Positions 1 to 8,653 of a DNA stretch of 64,000 bases are shown here, in pieces. Location of the stretch: the NCBI RefSeq assembly GCF_014873945.1, contig NZ_JADBEC010000001.1:1302001-1366000 (forward strand), given 5' to 3'. The notes beneath the pieces are model-generated. The model was given only the letters and a program-made list of their open reading frames with translations. It was not told the origin of the DNA and searched no databases. This DNA comes from Rhizobium viscosum. Its GTDB lineage: Bacteria > Pseudomonadota > Alphaproteobacteria > Rhizobiales > Rhizobiaceae. Each line of letters starts with the position of its first letter. The stretch's first letter is position 1. Made by a program: the position numbers and the translations under genes.

Positions 1-618
1 GTAGATCTCGTCGGCCATGATCCAGAGATCATGCTTGCGTGCGAGCGCCAGGATATCGGCCAGATCCTTCTTCGTCGCGGTCCAGCCGGTCGGGTTCGAC
101 GGCGTGTTGATGAAGAGACCGCGGGTCTTCGACGTGATCGCCGCTTCGATGCGGTTGAGGTCGACAGTCCAGGTACCGCCTTCGAACTGCAGTTCGACGC
201 CAACCGAGCGGGCGCCGGCGATTTCCAAGGCAGCAGCGATATTCGGCCAGGCTGGGGTGAGGTAGACGAATTCGTCACCGGGCGAAGTCAGTGCCTGAAC
301 GGCGATCTGGATCGCCTGCATACCAGAGCCGGTGACATAGAAATGCTCTGATGGCAGTCGGATGCCGAAATGCCTGAAATAGTAATCCGACAGCGCCTGG
401 CGCAGCTCCGGAATGCCGCGCTGCCAGGTATAGAAGGTCTCGCCGGCGGCGAGCGCCCGCATGGCGGCCTGATTGATGAAATCGGGAGTAGGAAGATCAC
501 CCTCGCCGACCCAGAGTGGCAAGAGGCCCTCACGGCCGCGGGCATAATTGACGACTTCGACGATCCCGCTTTCTGGCGCTGCGACGGCGCGCGGGCTGAG
601 GCTGCTTATAATCGACAT
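1..618 (-). CDS. Pyridoxal-phosphate aminotransferase, class I/II (3' part outside window)
   Basis: The 206 visible codons are the N-terminal half of a fold-type I PLP aminotransferase; the gene runs off the left edge. The visible part contains the family segments PLWVGEGDLPTPDFI near residue 35, YTWQRGIPELRQAL near residue 63, the cofactor-phosphate turn region VTGSGMQAIQ, the motif INTPSNPTG and the start of the MADEIY segment that holds the PLP-ring aspartate. The catalytic lysine lies beyond the edge. The ATG at 618 is chosen because GGAG lies 6 bases upstream; an in-frame ATG two codons earlier would sit on top of that ribosome site. The amino-acid substrate cannot be told from this half; an aspartate- or aromatic-type enzyme is likely. 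Confidence 0.85.
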   Translation of the reverse strand, partial: MSIISSLSPRAVAAPESGIVEVVNYARGREGLLPLWVGEGDLPTPDFINQAAMRALAAGETFYTWQRGIPELRQALSDYYFRHFGIRLPSEHFYVTGSGMQAIQIAVQALTSPGDEFVYLTPAWPNIAAALEIAGARSVGVELQFEGGTWTVDLNRIEAAITSKTRGLFINTPSNPTGWTATKKDLADILALARKHDLWIMADEIY

Positions 619-646
619 GCACATCTCCAGTTCACGCCTTCATAGC

Positions 647-666
647 GGATTTGCGGACGCAAATCC
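647..666. promoter_or_regulatory. 20-bp palindrome upstream of the aminotransferase gene
   Basis: GGATTTGCG and CGCAAATCC are perfect inverted arms separated by GA. The site ends 29 bp before the aminotransferase start, where an operator or leader hairpin would act. The regulator is unknown; symmetric TTTGCG-type sites fit several dimeric repressors. Confidence 0.4.
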
Positions 667-740
667 TATGACAATGCGTGATGGCATATCGATTTTCGTG
701 ATGGATGAGCCCGGCCGGAGCGGACGGGCTTAAGACCGGA

Positions 741-1181
741 TCAGACGGCTGGACGCTTGGCGAGAAGATCGCGGATTTCAGTCAGCAGCGCGACATCGGC
801 CGGCGGCGGCGGAACCTCTGCCGGCGCTTCCTTTTCCTTGCGCTCGACCTGCTCGCGCAGAATGTTCACAGCCTTGATCATCAGGAAAATGATCACGGCG
901 AGGATGAGGAAATTGATGAGGACCGTGATGAAATTGCCGTACGCGAAAACGGCCCCGCGGCTGCGGGCAAGTGCAAGGGTTGGCTGCCCAAAAGCCTCCT
1001 TCGACAGCGGAATGTAGTAGTTGGAGAAGTCGAAACCACCGAAGATCGCACCGACGATCGGCATGATCATGTCTTCGACCAGCGACTTGACGATGCCCCC
1101 GAAGGCGCCGCCGATGATGACACCGACTGCGAGATCCATGACATTGCCGCGGGCGATGAAAGCTTTGAACTCGTTGAGCAT
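741..1181 (-). CDS. mscL: Large-conductance mechanosensitive channel MscL
   Basis: This 146-residue inner-membrane protein would form the homopentameric emergency valve that opens under high membrane tension and releases solutes during hypo-osmotic shock. The N-terminal amphipathic segment [16 protein letters not shown] leads directly into TM1 ([16 protein letters not shown]), which carries the glycine-rich pore constriction. TM2 is around residues 80-100 ([16 protein letters not shown]), and a C-terminal helix ([16 protein letters not shown]) forms the cytoplasmic bundle. Length is normal for the family. The start at 1181 follows AGGGGAG 9 bases upstream; a longer in-frame reading starts at 1217 but adds residues unlike the family. 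It appears monocistronic. Confidence 0.95.
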   Translation of the reverse strand: MLNEFKAFIARGNVMDLAVGVIIGGAFGGIVKSLVEDMIMPIVGAIFGGFDFSNYYIPLSKEAFGQPTLALARSRGAVFAYGNFITVLINFLILAVIIFLMIKAVNILREQVERKEKEAPAEVPPPPADVALLTEIRDLLAKRPAV

Positions 1182-1401
1182 CCGATCTGTCTCCCCTTGA
1201 TGCAGTTTCAAAGACATGCCGTTGTTTTCATTAGCTACACCTTCATCTCAATTAATCAATCGGCAATTGGAAATATTCGGACGCTGCCCTCTTCCGCGTA
1301 GAACTTAAGACCAAGGCCGCGGGAATTTTCAAACATGCTGAATTGCCCTAATCTCGGAACTGTTCCGGGAGGATGGCGGATAGTCCGCCGGCGGAGGGTC
1401 A

Positions 1402-4400
1402 ATGCTTCCAGGCTGGGTCATATTTGCGTTTGCCTTGGGTTACCTTCTGCTGCTTTTCGCAGTAGCAAGCTACGGCGACCGCCGGAGCCGGAAATTCGGC
1501 GTGCCGGAAGGCGGCCGGCCTGTGGTCTATGCGCTCAGCCTGGCGATCTACTGCACGTCCTGGACCTATTTCGGCGGCGTTGGCTTAGCTGCCCATCACG
1601 GGCTGGAATTTGCCGGCATCTATATCGGGCCGATCCTCGTCTTCACACTCGGCATGCCGCTCTTGAAACGCATTATCGAACTCGCCAAGGCCGAAAAGCT
1701 GACATCGGTCGCCGATTTCATTGCGGCGCGCTACGGCAAGAATTCCACTGTCGCAACCATCGTGGCGATGATCTGCCTCATCGGCACCATCCCCTATATC
1801 GCGTTGCAGCTGAAATCCATCTCGGCGACGGTCACGGCCATGGTCAATCCGTCCGATTATGGCATCGGCAGCGGCAACCTCTACTTCCTCGACCTGCCGC
1901 TGATCGTGACGCTGGTGCTTGCCTGCTTCGCCATCATGTTCGGCACCCGCCATACCGATGCGACCGAGCATCAGGACGGGCTCATCCTCGCGGTATCGAT
2001 GGAATCGATGGTGAAGCTCGTTGCCTTCCTGACGGCGGGCATCTGCGTCATCTGGTTCCTGTTCGATGGGCCAAGCGACCTGTGGCGGAAAGGATCGGAG
2101 AACGCCTTGGTCACCGCCGCACTCGACTATCAGACCCCGCTCAGCCGATGGATCACACTGACGCTGCTTTCGGCCTTCGCCATTATCATGCTGCCGCGCC
2201 AGTTCCATGTCACCGTCGTCGAAAACCGCACGGCAAAGCAACTCCGGCTCGCGGGTTTTCTCTTCCCGCTTTATCTGATCGCCATCAATCTCTTTGTGCT
2301 GCCGGTCGCCATCGGCGGGCTGCTCATCTTCGGCGGCAACGGCAATGCCGATCTTTATGTTCTTACCCTGCCGCTTGCAGGGCAAATGCCGGTTGTCTCG
2401 CTGATCACCTTCATCGGCGGCTTTTCGGCGGCGACCGCCATGGTGATCGTCGATTCCGTGGCGCTCTCCATCATGGTGTCGAACGACATCGTCATGCCGT
2501 TCTTCCTGCGCCGGAAGCTCGCGGGCCTTGCGAGCCAGCGCGACGACTTCGCAAAGAGCCTGCTCAATATCCGCCGGAGCGCCATCTTCGCCGTGCTGCT
2601 GCTCGGCTACGCCTATTATCGTTCGACCGACAGCACTGCGGGGCTTGCCTCGATCGGCCTGCTTTCCTTTGCCGCCATCGCGCAGATTGCGCCTGCCCTC
2701 TTCGGCGGCATGATCTGGCGGCGCGCGAACGCACGCGGCGCCATCCTCGGCCTCTCCTCCGGCTTCACCATCTGGGTCTACCTGCTTTTCCTGCCCTCCT
2801 TCGGCGGCCCGGATTATTCCTATGTGGCAAGCAGTTTCCTCGGCTTCATCTTTCCCGGCACGACACTCTTCACCGGTCCGGATGCCGATTCGCTTGTCAA
2901 TGCGACGGCAATGAGCCTGCTCGTCAATACCGCCGCCTTCATCGTCGGCTCGCTGACGCGCAATGCCAAGCCGCTGGAACGCATCCAGGCCGGCATCTTC
3001 GTCAAGCGCCATTCGCGCTCGCAATTTGCCACGCGGGGCTGGAAGACCCGCATCAGCGTCGGAGATCTCAAGACGGCGATCGCCCGCTATCTCGGCGAGG
3101 AGCGCATGCAGCGCTCGCTTGCGACCTATGAGCAGACGTCTGGCCGGAAGCTGGAGGACGACCAGCCGGCGGACATGGCACTTATCCATTTCACCGAGCA
3201 GCTTCTCGGCAGCGCCATCGGCTCCTCCTCGGCGCGGCTCGTGTTGTCGTTGATCCTGCAGAAGATCGAGGATGCTTCCTCGGATACGGCCTGGCTGCTC
3301 GATCAGGCGAGCGAAGCACTGCAATATAATCAGGACATGCTGCAGACGGCGCTCGCGCAGATGGATCAGGGCATCGCCGTTTTCGACAGTTCCAATCGGC
3401 TGACGATCTGGAACCGCCGCTTCCGGCAATTGCTGGACCTGCCGGAAAATGCCGGCCAAGTGGGTTTTCCGCTATCGGAAATCGTCAGTATCCTCAGCCA
3501 GCGCGGCGATATCGCGCCGGGCGACCAGGGCCAGGCGGTGCGGCATTTCCTGACGCTCGACAAACCCTTCCCGCTGGTGCTCGGCGGCGGCGAGCGCATC
3601 ATCGAAGTGCGTTCCAACGCCATGCCGGACAAGGGTATCGTCGCGACCTTCACCGACATCACCCAGCGTGTGGCCGCCGACCGGGCACTGAAGCAGGCAA
3701 ACGAGACGCTGGAACAGCGCGTGGTGGAGCGCACCGCGGAACTCACCCGCGTCAACAAGGAGCTTGCGGAGGCACACGCGGCGGCGGACGAGGCGAATAT
3801 CGGCAAGACCCGCTTCTTTGCGGCCGCCGGCCACGATATTCTGCAGCCACTCAATGCGGCCCGGCTTTATTCTTCAGCGCTTGTCGAACGCATGGCCCAA
3901 TCGGAAAACAGCCCAATCGTGCGTAATATCGATTCCGCGCTGGAATCGGTCGAATCCATTCTCGGCGCCGTGCTCGATATTTCCCGGCTCGATACCGGCG
4001 CCATGCGCCCGCGGCTGGCGTCCGTGCCGCTTTCCGATCTGCTCGAGCGCATCGAAACCGATTTTGCTCCGATCGCCCGCGAAAAGAAACTGAAGCTCAA
4101 GGTCATGCCGACTTCGCTGCAGGTGCGCTCCGATCCGAACCTGCTGCGCCGTCTGGTACAGAACCTCGTTTCCAATGCCATCAAATATACCGTCAGCGGC
4201 AAGGTGCTGGTCGGGGTAAGGCGACGTGGCAATCAAGTGATGATCCAGGTGATGGATTCCGGCATCGGCATTCCGCCTTCGAAATTCCGGACAGTGTTCA
4301 AGGAATTCGCGCGACTGGATGAGGGTGCCAAGACCGCATCGGGCCTCGGGCTCGGCCTCTCGATCGTCGACCGGATAGCCCGCGTGCTCAATCACAAGGT

Positions 4401-4902
4401 CGAGCTTTATTCAACGCATGGCAAGGGTACGGAATTCCGCATCCTCATACCGCTCGATATCGCGAAGAACGCGGAAGCCGCGGCAGCCGTCCTTCCCGTC
4501 GATCGCACGGCCCAGCCGCTGAAGGGATTGCGAATCCTCTGCATCGACAACGAACCGAAGATCCTCGAAGGCATGCGGCTGCTGATCGACGGATGGGGCT
4601 GCGATACTGCAGCCGTGGATTCGCTCTCTGCCGTCCAGGCGCTTTCGATGCGTCAGCCCCCGGATCTCGTCATTGCCGACTATCATCTTGCCGACGGATC
4701 GGGAGTGGAAGCAATCCTGCATCTCAGGCAGCATTTCAGTATGGAGATTCCTGCGCTGCTCGTCACGGCCGACAGGACGCCGGAGGTGCGGGCCGAGGCG
4801 GAAAAGCACGGCATCGCCGTGCAGCACAAGCCGGTGCGCCCGGCAGCACTGCGCGCCTATATCACGCAGATTTCCGGCTTGAAGCGCACCGCCGCCGAGT
4901 GA
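1402..4902 (+). CDS. Hybrid sensor histidine kinase with N-terminal solute-symporter-like domain (NahK/CbrA-like)
   Basis: The 1166-residue protein begins with about 500 residues of multi-spanning membrane domain related to Na+/solute symporters (SSSF). A linker and a PAS domain (about 645-755) follow, then a coiled coil (about 760-800). The kinase core has its H-box histidine at H811 (GHDILQPLNAARL), N-box N921/N925, G1 box DSGIGI at 952-957 and G2 box GLGLGL at 981-986. A C-terminal receiver has acidic residue D1049, phospho-acceptor D1093 and K1143. All phosphotransfer residues are present. Family knowledge links similar kinases to nutrient or biofilm signalling; the ligand here is unknown. 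The ATG follows GGAGGG. The gene ends 3 bp before a convergent TetR gene, and no cognate regulator is adjacent. Confidence 0.9.
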   Translation: MLPGWVIFAFALGYLLLLFAVASYGDRRSRKFGVPEGGRPVVYALSLAIYCTSWTYFGGVGLAAHHGLEFAGIYIGPILVFTLGMPLLKRIIELAKAEKLTSVADFIAARYGKNSTVATIVAMICLIGTIPYIALQLKSISATVTAMVNPSDYGIGSGNLYFLDLPLIVTLVLACFAIMFGTRHTDATEHQDGLILAVSMESMVKLVAFLTAGICVIWFLFDGPSDLWRKGSENALVTAALDYQTPLSRWITLTLLSAFAIIMLPRQFHVTVVENRTAKQLRLAGFLFPLYLIAINLFVLPVAIGGLLIFGGNGNADLYVLTLPLAGQMPVVSLITFIGGFSAATAMVIVDSVALSIMVSNDIVMPFFLRRKLAGLASQRDDFAKSLLNIRRSAIFAVLLLGYAYYRSTDSTAGLASIGLLSFAAIAQIAPALFGGMIWRRANARGAILGLSSGFTIWVYLLFLPSFGGPDYSYVASSFLGFIFPGTTLFTGPDADSLVNATAMSLLVNTAAFIVGSLTRNAKPLERIQAGIFVKRHSRSQFATRGWKTRISVGDLKTAIARYLGEERMQRSLATYEQTSGRKLEDDQPADMALIHFTEQLLGSAIGSSSARLVLSLILQKIEDASSDTAWLLDQASEALQYNQDMLQTALAQMDQGIAVFDSSNRLTIWNRRFRQLLDLPENAGQVGFPLSEIVSILSQRGDIAPGDQGQAVRHFLTLDKPFPLVLGGGERIIEVRSNAMPDKGIVATFTDITQRVAADRALKQANETLEQRVVERTAELTRVNKELAEAHAAADEANIGKTRFFAAAGHDILQPLNAARLYSSALVERMAQSENSPIVRNIDSALESVESILGAVLDISRLDTGAMRPRLASVPLSDLLERIETDFAPIAREKKLKLKVMPTSLQVRSDPNLLRRLVQNLVSNAIKYTVSGKVLVGVRRRGNQVMIQVMDSGIGIPPSKFRTVFKEFARLDEGAKTASGLGLGLSIVDRIARVLNHKVELYSTHGKGTEFRILIPLDIAKNAEAAAAVLPVDRTAQPLKGLRILCIDNEPKILEGMRLLIDGWGCDTAAVDSLSAVQALSMRQPPDLVIADYHLADGSGVEAILHLRQHFSMEIPALLVTADRTPEVRAEAEKHGIAVQHKPVRPAALRAYITQISGLKRTAAE

Positions 4903-4905
4903 AGA

Positions 4906-5469
4906 TCAGGCGGCCTTGCGCCGGGCGAAGACGTGGCCGACAAGCTCGTGCACGCGGGCGGCCGTCGGAACGTCGCCGAACAGGATACGGTACATGATGG
5001 GCGCAACCACGCGATCCATCACCGCATCGACTGCGGGAAAGTTCTCGCCCCTCCCCTTCGCCCGCTCGGCAATCGTCTCGATCTGCTGTCGGGTAAAATT
5101 GCAGCATTTATTGGCGTTGTCGCCTGTCTGGGCAGAGAGCACATCCCGGACATATTCACGACCGGGGCCGGAGGACATTTCCTCAGCATATTGCTCCGCC
5201 CATGCCTGCAGATCACCGGCGCCAGTTCCTGTATCGACCGGCTCCATGTCGGGACGAAGACGCTCGACGGCGACGTCGGCCAGCAATTCCTGCAGGTCAC
5301 CCCAGCGGCGATAGATGGTGGAAGGCGTGACACCTGCACGCGTCGCGATCAGCGGAACGGTGATTTCTGTTCGGCTCACCTCCGCAAGGAGGTCACGCAC
5401 GGCGGCATGCACGGAAGCCTGGACACGCGCGCTTCTGCCACCCGGACGGATATTCTCTTTCACTGCCAT
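4906..5469 (-). CDS. TetR/AcrR family transcriptional regulator
   Basis: The 187-residue protein has the family's N-terminal helix-turn-helix around residues 30-65, with recognition region ATRAGVTPSTIYRRWGD, and an unconserved helical C-terminal ligand domain. It is divergent from the MFS transporter gene at 5778, the usual layout for a local repressor of an efflux pump. The shared intergenic region holds two inverted repeats next to a promoter for the transporter. The inducing compound is unknown. Its stop codon lies 3 bp from the convergent kinase stop. Confidence 0.88.
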   Translation of the reverse strand: MAVKENIRPGGRSARVQASVHAAVRDLLAEVSRTEITVPLIATRAGVTPSTIYRRWGDLQELLADVAVERLRPDMEPVDTGTGAGDLQAWAEQYAEEMSSGPGREYVRDVLSAQTGDNANKCCNFTRQQIETIAERAKGRGENFPAVDAVMDRVVAPIMYRILFGDVPTAARVHELVGHVFARRKAA

Positions 5470-5523
5470 TTCGAACCCAACCTTCTCCGCCGTGAAGTGT
5501 GCTGCAATCTTTCAGATTCGCCT

Positions 5524-5628
5524 AGAGCATTTCCGTTTTTCTTCGAATCACGAAAGTGCTCTATCTCTTTGTTTTCACGCAATTCCGGACGCAAAACCGC
5601 TGCATACTTTTGCTGGAATTGCTCTAGC
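5524..5628. repeat. Rhizobial intergenic mosaic repeat (RIME1-like), copy 1
   Basis: About 105 bp made of two imperfect palindromes: the first starts TAGAGCATTTCCG and closes with CTCTA, the second runs from GCAATTCCGGACGC to GGAATTGCTCTAG. A near-identical copy is at 40245 and a diverged copy at 48006, all in intergenic DNA. A degenerate fragment (ACGCAATTTCGGGTGCAAAA) follows near 5645. The architecture fits the RIME elements described in Rhizobium; family assignment is from memory. The element separates the TetR gene from the MFS promoter. Confidence 0.75.
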
Positions 5629-5704
5629 ACGCTTCAGGTCCTTTTACGCAATTTCGGGTGCAAAACTCTGCCAACAGTTCAGAAACTTTCATACACTCAT
5701 AAAC

Positions 5705-5764
5705 GCAAATTATTTGCTTTTAGACTTTGCGCACCCTAGATAGAGCTAACGCAATAGATTAGCT
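5705..5764 (+). promoter_or_regulatory. MFS gene promoter with two candidate TetR operators
   Basis: A possible -35 TTGCTT (5714-5719) and -10 TAGATA (5737-5742) are 17 bp apart. GCAAAT-T-ATTTGC (5705-5717) is a perfect palindrome overlapping the -35. AGCTAA (5744-5749) and TTAGCT (5759-5764) form a second inverted repeat just before the ribosome site AAGGAG. These are plausible sites for the divergent TetR regulator. Confidence 0.45.
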
Positions 5765-5777
5765 TTAAGGAGCTTAT

Positions 5778-6965
5778 ATGGTCGCCGCATCCGAATCCAT
5801 CAAGAATTCGTCGCCCATGGGCTTCCATGCTCTGACACTTGCCATCTTCTTCGGCGCATCGGCAGCGCCGACGCCTCTCTATCGCATCTATCAGGAAAGC
5901 TTTGCCGTTTCTCCCATCCTGATCACCGTGATCTTCGCAGTCTACGCCTTCGCATTGCTCGCAGCCCTGCTGATTGCCGGCTCCATCTCCGATCATCTCG
6001 GACGGCGGCCGGTCATTTTCGGCGCGCTGGTACTCGAAATCATCGCCATGGGGCTGTTTTCCGTTGCCAGCGGGCCGGAATGGCTGATCGGTGCGCGCAC
6101 TGTTCAGGGTATCGCCACCGGTATTGCCGGCGCTTCCCTCGGTGCAGCACTCGTCGATGTCGACCGGGCCAAAGGACAGATCGTCAACTCCATTGCGCCG
6201 CTTTCCGGCATGGCGATCGGTGCGATCGGCACCAGCGCGCTGATTCAGTACGGCCCGGAGCCGCTGCATCTCATCTACGTCCTGCTGCTTGCAGCCTTTG
6301 TGGTACAGGCCGCCGCTCTGTGGCTGACGCGAGAAACCGGTGGCACACGCGCTGGAGTCTTCAAATCGCTAAAGCCCACGATTTTCATTCCGCAGCAGGT
6401 GAAGAAGCCGCTGTCGCTGGTGACGCCGATCAATATCGCCAACTGGACGCTCGGCGGCTTCTACCTGTCGCTCGTGCCTTCGCTGGTCGCTTCGACCACC
6501 GGCAGCCGTGCGCCGCTGACCGGCGGCGCGGTCGTGGCAGCGCTGATGGTATCAGGCGCAATCGCCGTATTCCTGCGCCGAAGCCGCAGCCCCAAGAGCA
6601 ATCTCGTCTTCGGCGTTGCTTCTCAGACGCTAGGTATCGCGACGGTCGTCGCGGGCGTGCATCTTGCCAATGTGCCGCTGCTGCTCGTCGGCACTCTTTT
6701 GACGGGTGCCGGTTTCGGCACCAATTTTCTCGGCTCGATCGGCACGATCATGCCGCTCGCCAAGCCGGAAGAACAGGCCGGCCTGCTTTCGGCCTTCTAC
6801 ATCCAGAGCTATCTCGCCTTCAGCCTGCCGGCAATCCTTGCCGGCTTCCTCGTCAAGTCGATCGGCTATGGTGCGACGACGGACATCTACGCGACCGCCA
6901 TCATTCTCGTCAGCCTCACCGGGCTGATGCTGATGCGGACAACGAGGAAAACGGCGGCGGTATAG
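5778..6965 (+). CDS. MFS family efflux transporter
   Basis: The 395-residue integral membrane protein is about the normal length for a 12-helix major facilitator. The conserved loop 2-3 motif appears as GSISDHLGRRPVIFG near residue 73. Hydrophobic helices run from residue 15 (HALTLAIFFGASAAPTPL) to about 385 (IILVSLTGLMLM). The start ATG follows AAGGAG by 7 bases. The divergent TetR gene suggests inducible drug or metabolite export. The substrate cannot be read from sequence. Confidence 0.88.
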   Translation: MVAASESIKNSSPMGFHALTLAIFFGASAAPTPLYRIYQESFAVSPILITVIFAVYAFALLAALLIAGSISDHLGRRPVIFGALVLEIIAMGLFSVASGPEWLIGARTVQGIATGIAGASLGAALVDVDRAKGQIVNSIAPLSGMAIGAIGTSALIQYGPEPLHLIYVLLLAAFVVQAAALWLTRETGGTRAGVFKSLKPTIFIPQQVKKPLSLVTPINIANWTLGGFYLSLVPSLVASTTGSRAPLTGGAVVAALMVSGAIAVFLRRSRSPKSNLVFGVASQTLGIATVVAGVHLANVPLLLVGTLLTGAGFGTNFLGSIGTIMPLAKPEEQAGLLSAFYIQSYLAFSLPAILAGFLVKSIGYGATTDIYATAIILVSLTGLMLMRTTRKTAAV

Positions 6966-6984
6966 CATCCGCCACCGGATATGA

Positions 6985-8007
6985 TCACCGCCAACCGAGC
7001 GCCGGGGCGACGTATTTCAGGATCGATTCGATGACGTGAGCATTGTATTCCACGCCAAGCTGGTTGGGGACGGTGAGCAGCAGCGTATCGGCCTCGGCGA
7101 TTGCCTCGTCCTTCTTCAGTTCCTCGATGAGAGCATCGGGCTCGGCGGCATAGGAGCGGCCGAAGATCGCCCTGGTATTCTCGTCGATGAAGCCGATCTT
7201 GTCCTGCCCTTCATTGCCGTAGCCGAAATAGGAGCGGTCGCGATCGTTCACCAGCGCGAAGATGCTGCGGCTGACGGAAACGCGTGGCTCGCGCTGATGG
7301 CCGGCTTCCTTCCAGGCCTCGCGATAGGCGCGGATCTGATTGGCCTGCTGGATATGGAAGGCTTCGCCCGTCTCGTCGTCCTTCAAGGTCGAGCTCTGCA
7401 GGTTCATGCCGAGCTTGGCGGCCCAGACGGCCGTAGCGTTCGAGCCGGCACCCCACCAGATGCGCTCACGCAGACCGGCGGAATGCGGTTCGAGCCGCAA
7501 GAGGCCGGGCGGATTGGGGAACATCGGCCGCGGGTTGGGCTCCGCGAAACCTTCGCCCTTCAGCACTTCGAGGAAGACCTCGGCGTGGCGGCGGCCCATA
7601 TCGGCATCGCTCTGACCTTCCGGCGGGTTGTAGCCGAAATAGCGCCAGCCATCGATAACCTGCTCCGGCGAGCCTCGGCTGATGCCGAGCTGCAGGCGCC
7701 CGCGGGAAATCAGATCGGCCGAGCCGGCATCTTCCGCCATGTAGAGCGGGTTCTCGTAGCGCATGTCGATGACCGCAGTGCCGATCTCGATGCGGCTGGT
7801 CCTCGCGCCGACGGCGGCCAGCAGCGGGAAGGGCGACGCAAGCTGACGGGCGAAATGGTGGACGCGGAAATAGGCGCCATCCGCACCGAGTTCTTCAGCT
7901 GCGACGGCAAGATCGATCGACTGCAGCAGCGTATCGCCGGCCGAGCGCGTCTGGGATTGCGGCGAGGGCGTCCAATGCCCGAACGAGAGAAAACCGATCT
8001 TCTTCAT
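6985..8007 (-). CDS. LLM class flavin-dependent oxidoreductase (luciferase-like)
   Basis: The 340-residue protein belongs to the bacterial luciferase-like TIM-barrel superfamily, which uses reduced FMN to oxidise organic substrates. It starts KKIGFLSFGHW and contains SIDLAVAAEELGADGAYFRVHHF, LLAAVGARTSRIEIGTAV and LISRGRLQLGISRGSPEQV, all typical of the family (quoted in parts). The start at 8007 matches the family N-terminus; a longer in-frame reading to 8052 lacks homologous character. It is convergent with the MFS gene, with only 19 bp between the stops. A flavin reductase partner is not adjacent, and the substrate is unknown. Confidence 0.87.
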   Translation of the reverse strand: MKKIGFLSFGHWTPSPQSQTRSAGDTLLQSIDLAVAAEELGADGAYFRVHHFARQLASPFPLLAAVGARTSRIEIGTAVIDMRYENPLYMAEDAGSADLISRGRLQLGISRGSPEQVIDGWRYFGYNPPEGQSDADMGRRHAEVFLEVLKGEGFAEPNPRPMFPNPPGLLRLEPHSAGLRERIWWGAGSNATAVWAAKLGMNLQSSTLKDDETGEAFHIQQANQIRAYREAWKEAGHQREPRVSVSRSIFALVNDRDRSYFGYGNEGQDKIGFIDENTRAIFGRSYAAEPDALIEELKKDEAIAEADTLLLTVPNQLGVEYNAHVIESILKYVAPALGWR

Positions 8008-8202
8008 GATTCCATCGCTTAAACTGAAGTGTGCCTGCACGCTTCTTGTCATGATTCCTGACAGGCATATAGGCGCGCGCGGGAGATTTCTGAACCGGAT
8101 GACTGATCAAATGCGAATTCGGCGCCGCGCAATTGCAGCACAGAACGCAGCCCATCCGGACGCTTCCCAAAAGCAGCAGGAAAAATTTGTTCCGGCCACA
8201 CT

Positions 8203-8220
8203 ATTAAGATAATTCTTAAT
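8203..8220. promoter_or_regulatory. Inverted repeat upstream of the NolR-like regulator
   Basis: ATTAAGA and TCTTAAT are perfect arms around TAAT, in an AT-rich stretch 43 bp before the regulator start. ArsR-family dimers bind such AT-rich dyads, so autoregulation is plausible. Nearby ATTAG (8219-8223) resembles a NolR half-site, but the full consensus is not met. Confidence 0.35.
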
Positions 8221-8263
8221 TAGTCATATAAATTGCCGTCCGCTAAATTGTGAAGGGAAAGCG

Positions 8264-8575
8264 ATGAATACAGATAGTTTTGAAAAGAAAGCCGACCTGC
8301 TGCTGGTCATGGCAAACGCCCATCGATTGCGGATGCTGAAGACGCTTGCCGAGCGCGAGGTGGCGGTCAACAACCTCGCCGATATTATCGGAATCAGCCA
8401 ATCGGCTCTCTCCCAACACCTTGCCAAGCTTCGCAGCAGGGATCTCGTCAAGACGCGGCGCGATGCGCAGACGATCTACTACTCGGTCAAATCCGAGAAG
8501 GTCCATGTGATCCTTGAAATGCTGAGCGAGATGTTCGACGAGGTCCACACAACGGATCACCGGCTGGTGGGGTAA
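8264..8575 (+). CDS. ArsR-family winged-helix regulator, NolR-like
   Basis: The 103-residue protein is a compact winged-helix repressor. The DNA-recognition region GISQSALSQHLAKLR (about residues 46-60) and the following wing, VKTRRDAQTIYYS, closely resemble the rhizobial regulator NolR as I recall it. No ArsR-type metal-binding cysteines are present, so metal sensing is unlikely. NolR-type proteins repress nodulation and housekeeping genes in symbiotic rhizobia. This copy is shorter than the classic NolR, so it may be a paralogue. The start follows AAGGGAAAG. Confidence 0.8.
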   Translation: MNTDSFEKKADLLLVMANAHRLRMLKTLAEREVAVNNLADIIGISQSALSQHLAKLRSRDLVKTRRDAQTIYYSVKSEKVHVILEMLSEMFDEVHTTDHRLVG

Positions 8576-8653
8576 GAGACCCGTGTCACCGGGTATTCTC
8601 CGCCGTTCCCAGTTAGCCATAGCCCGGCCTGCTACACCGGGCATGAATTTTCT

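Noticed and set aside
1335..3459. Long frames on both strands overlapping the hybrid kinase (plus 598 codons, minus 624 codons)
   Set aside because: Both are arginine- or charge-rich shadows of the kinase frame, which has continuous domain homology.
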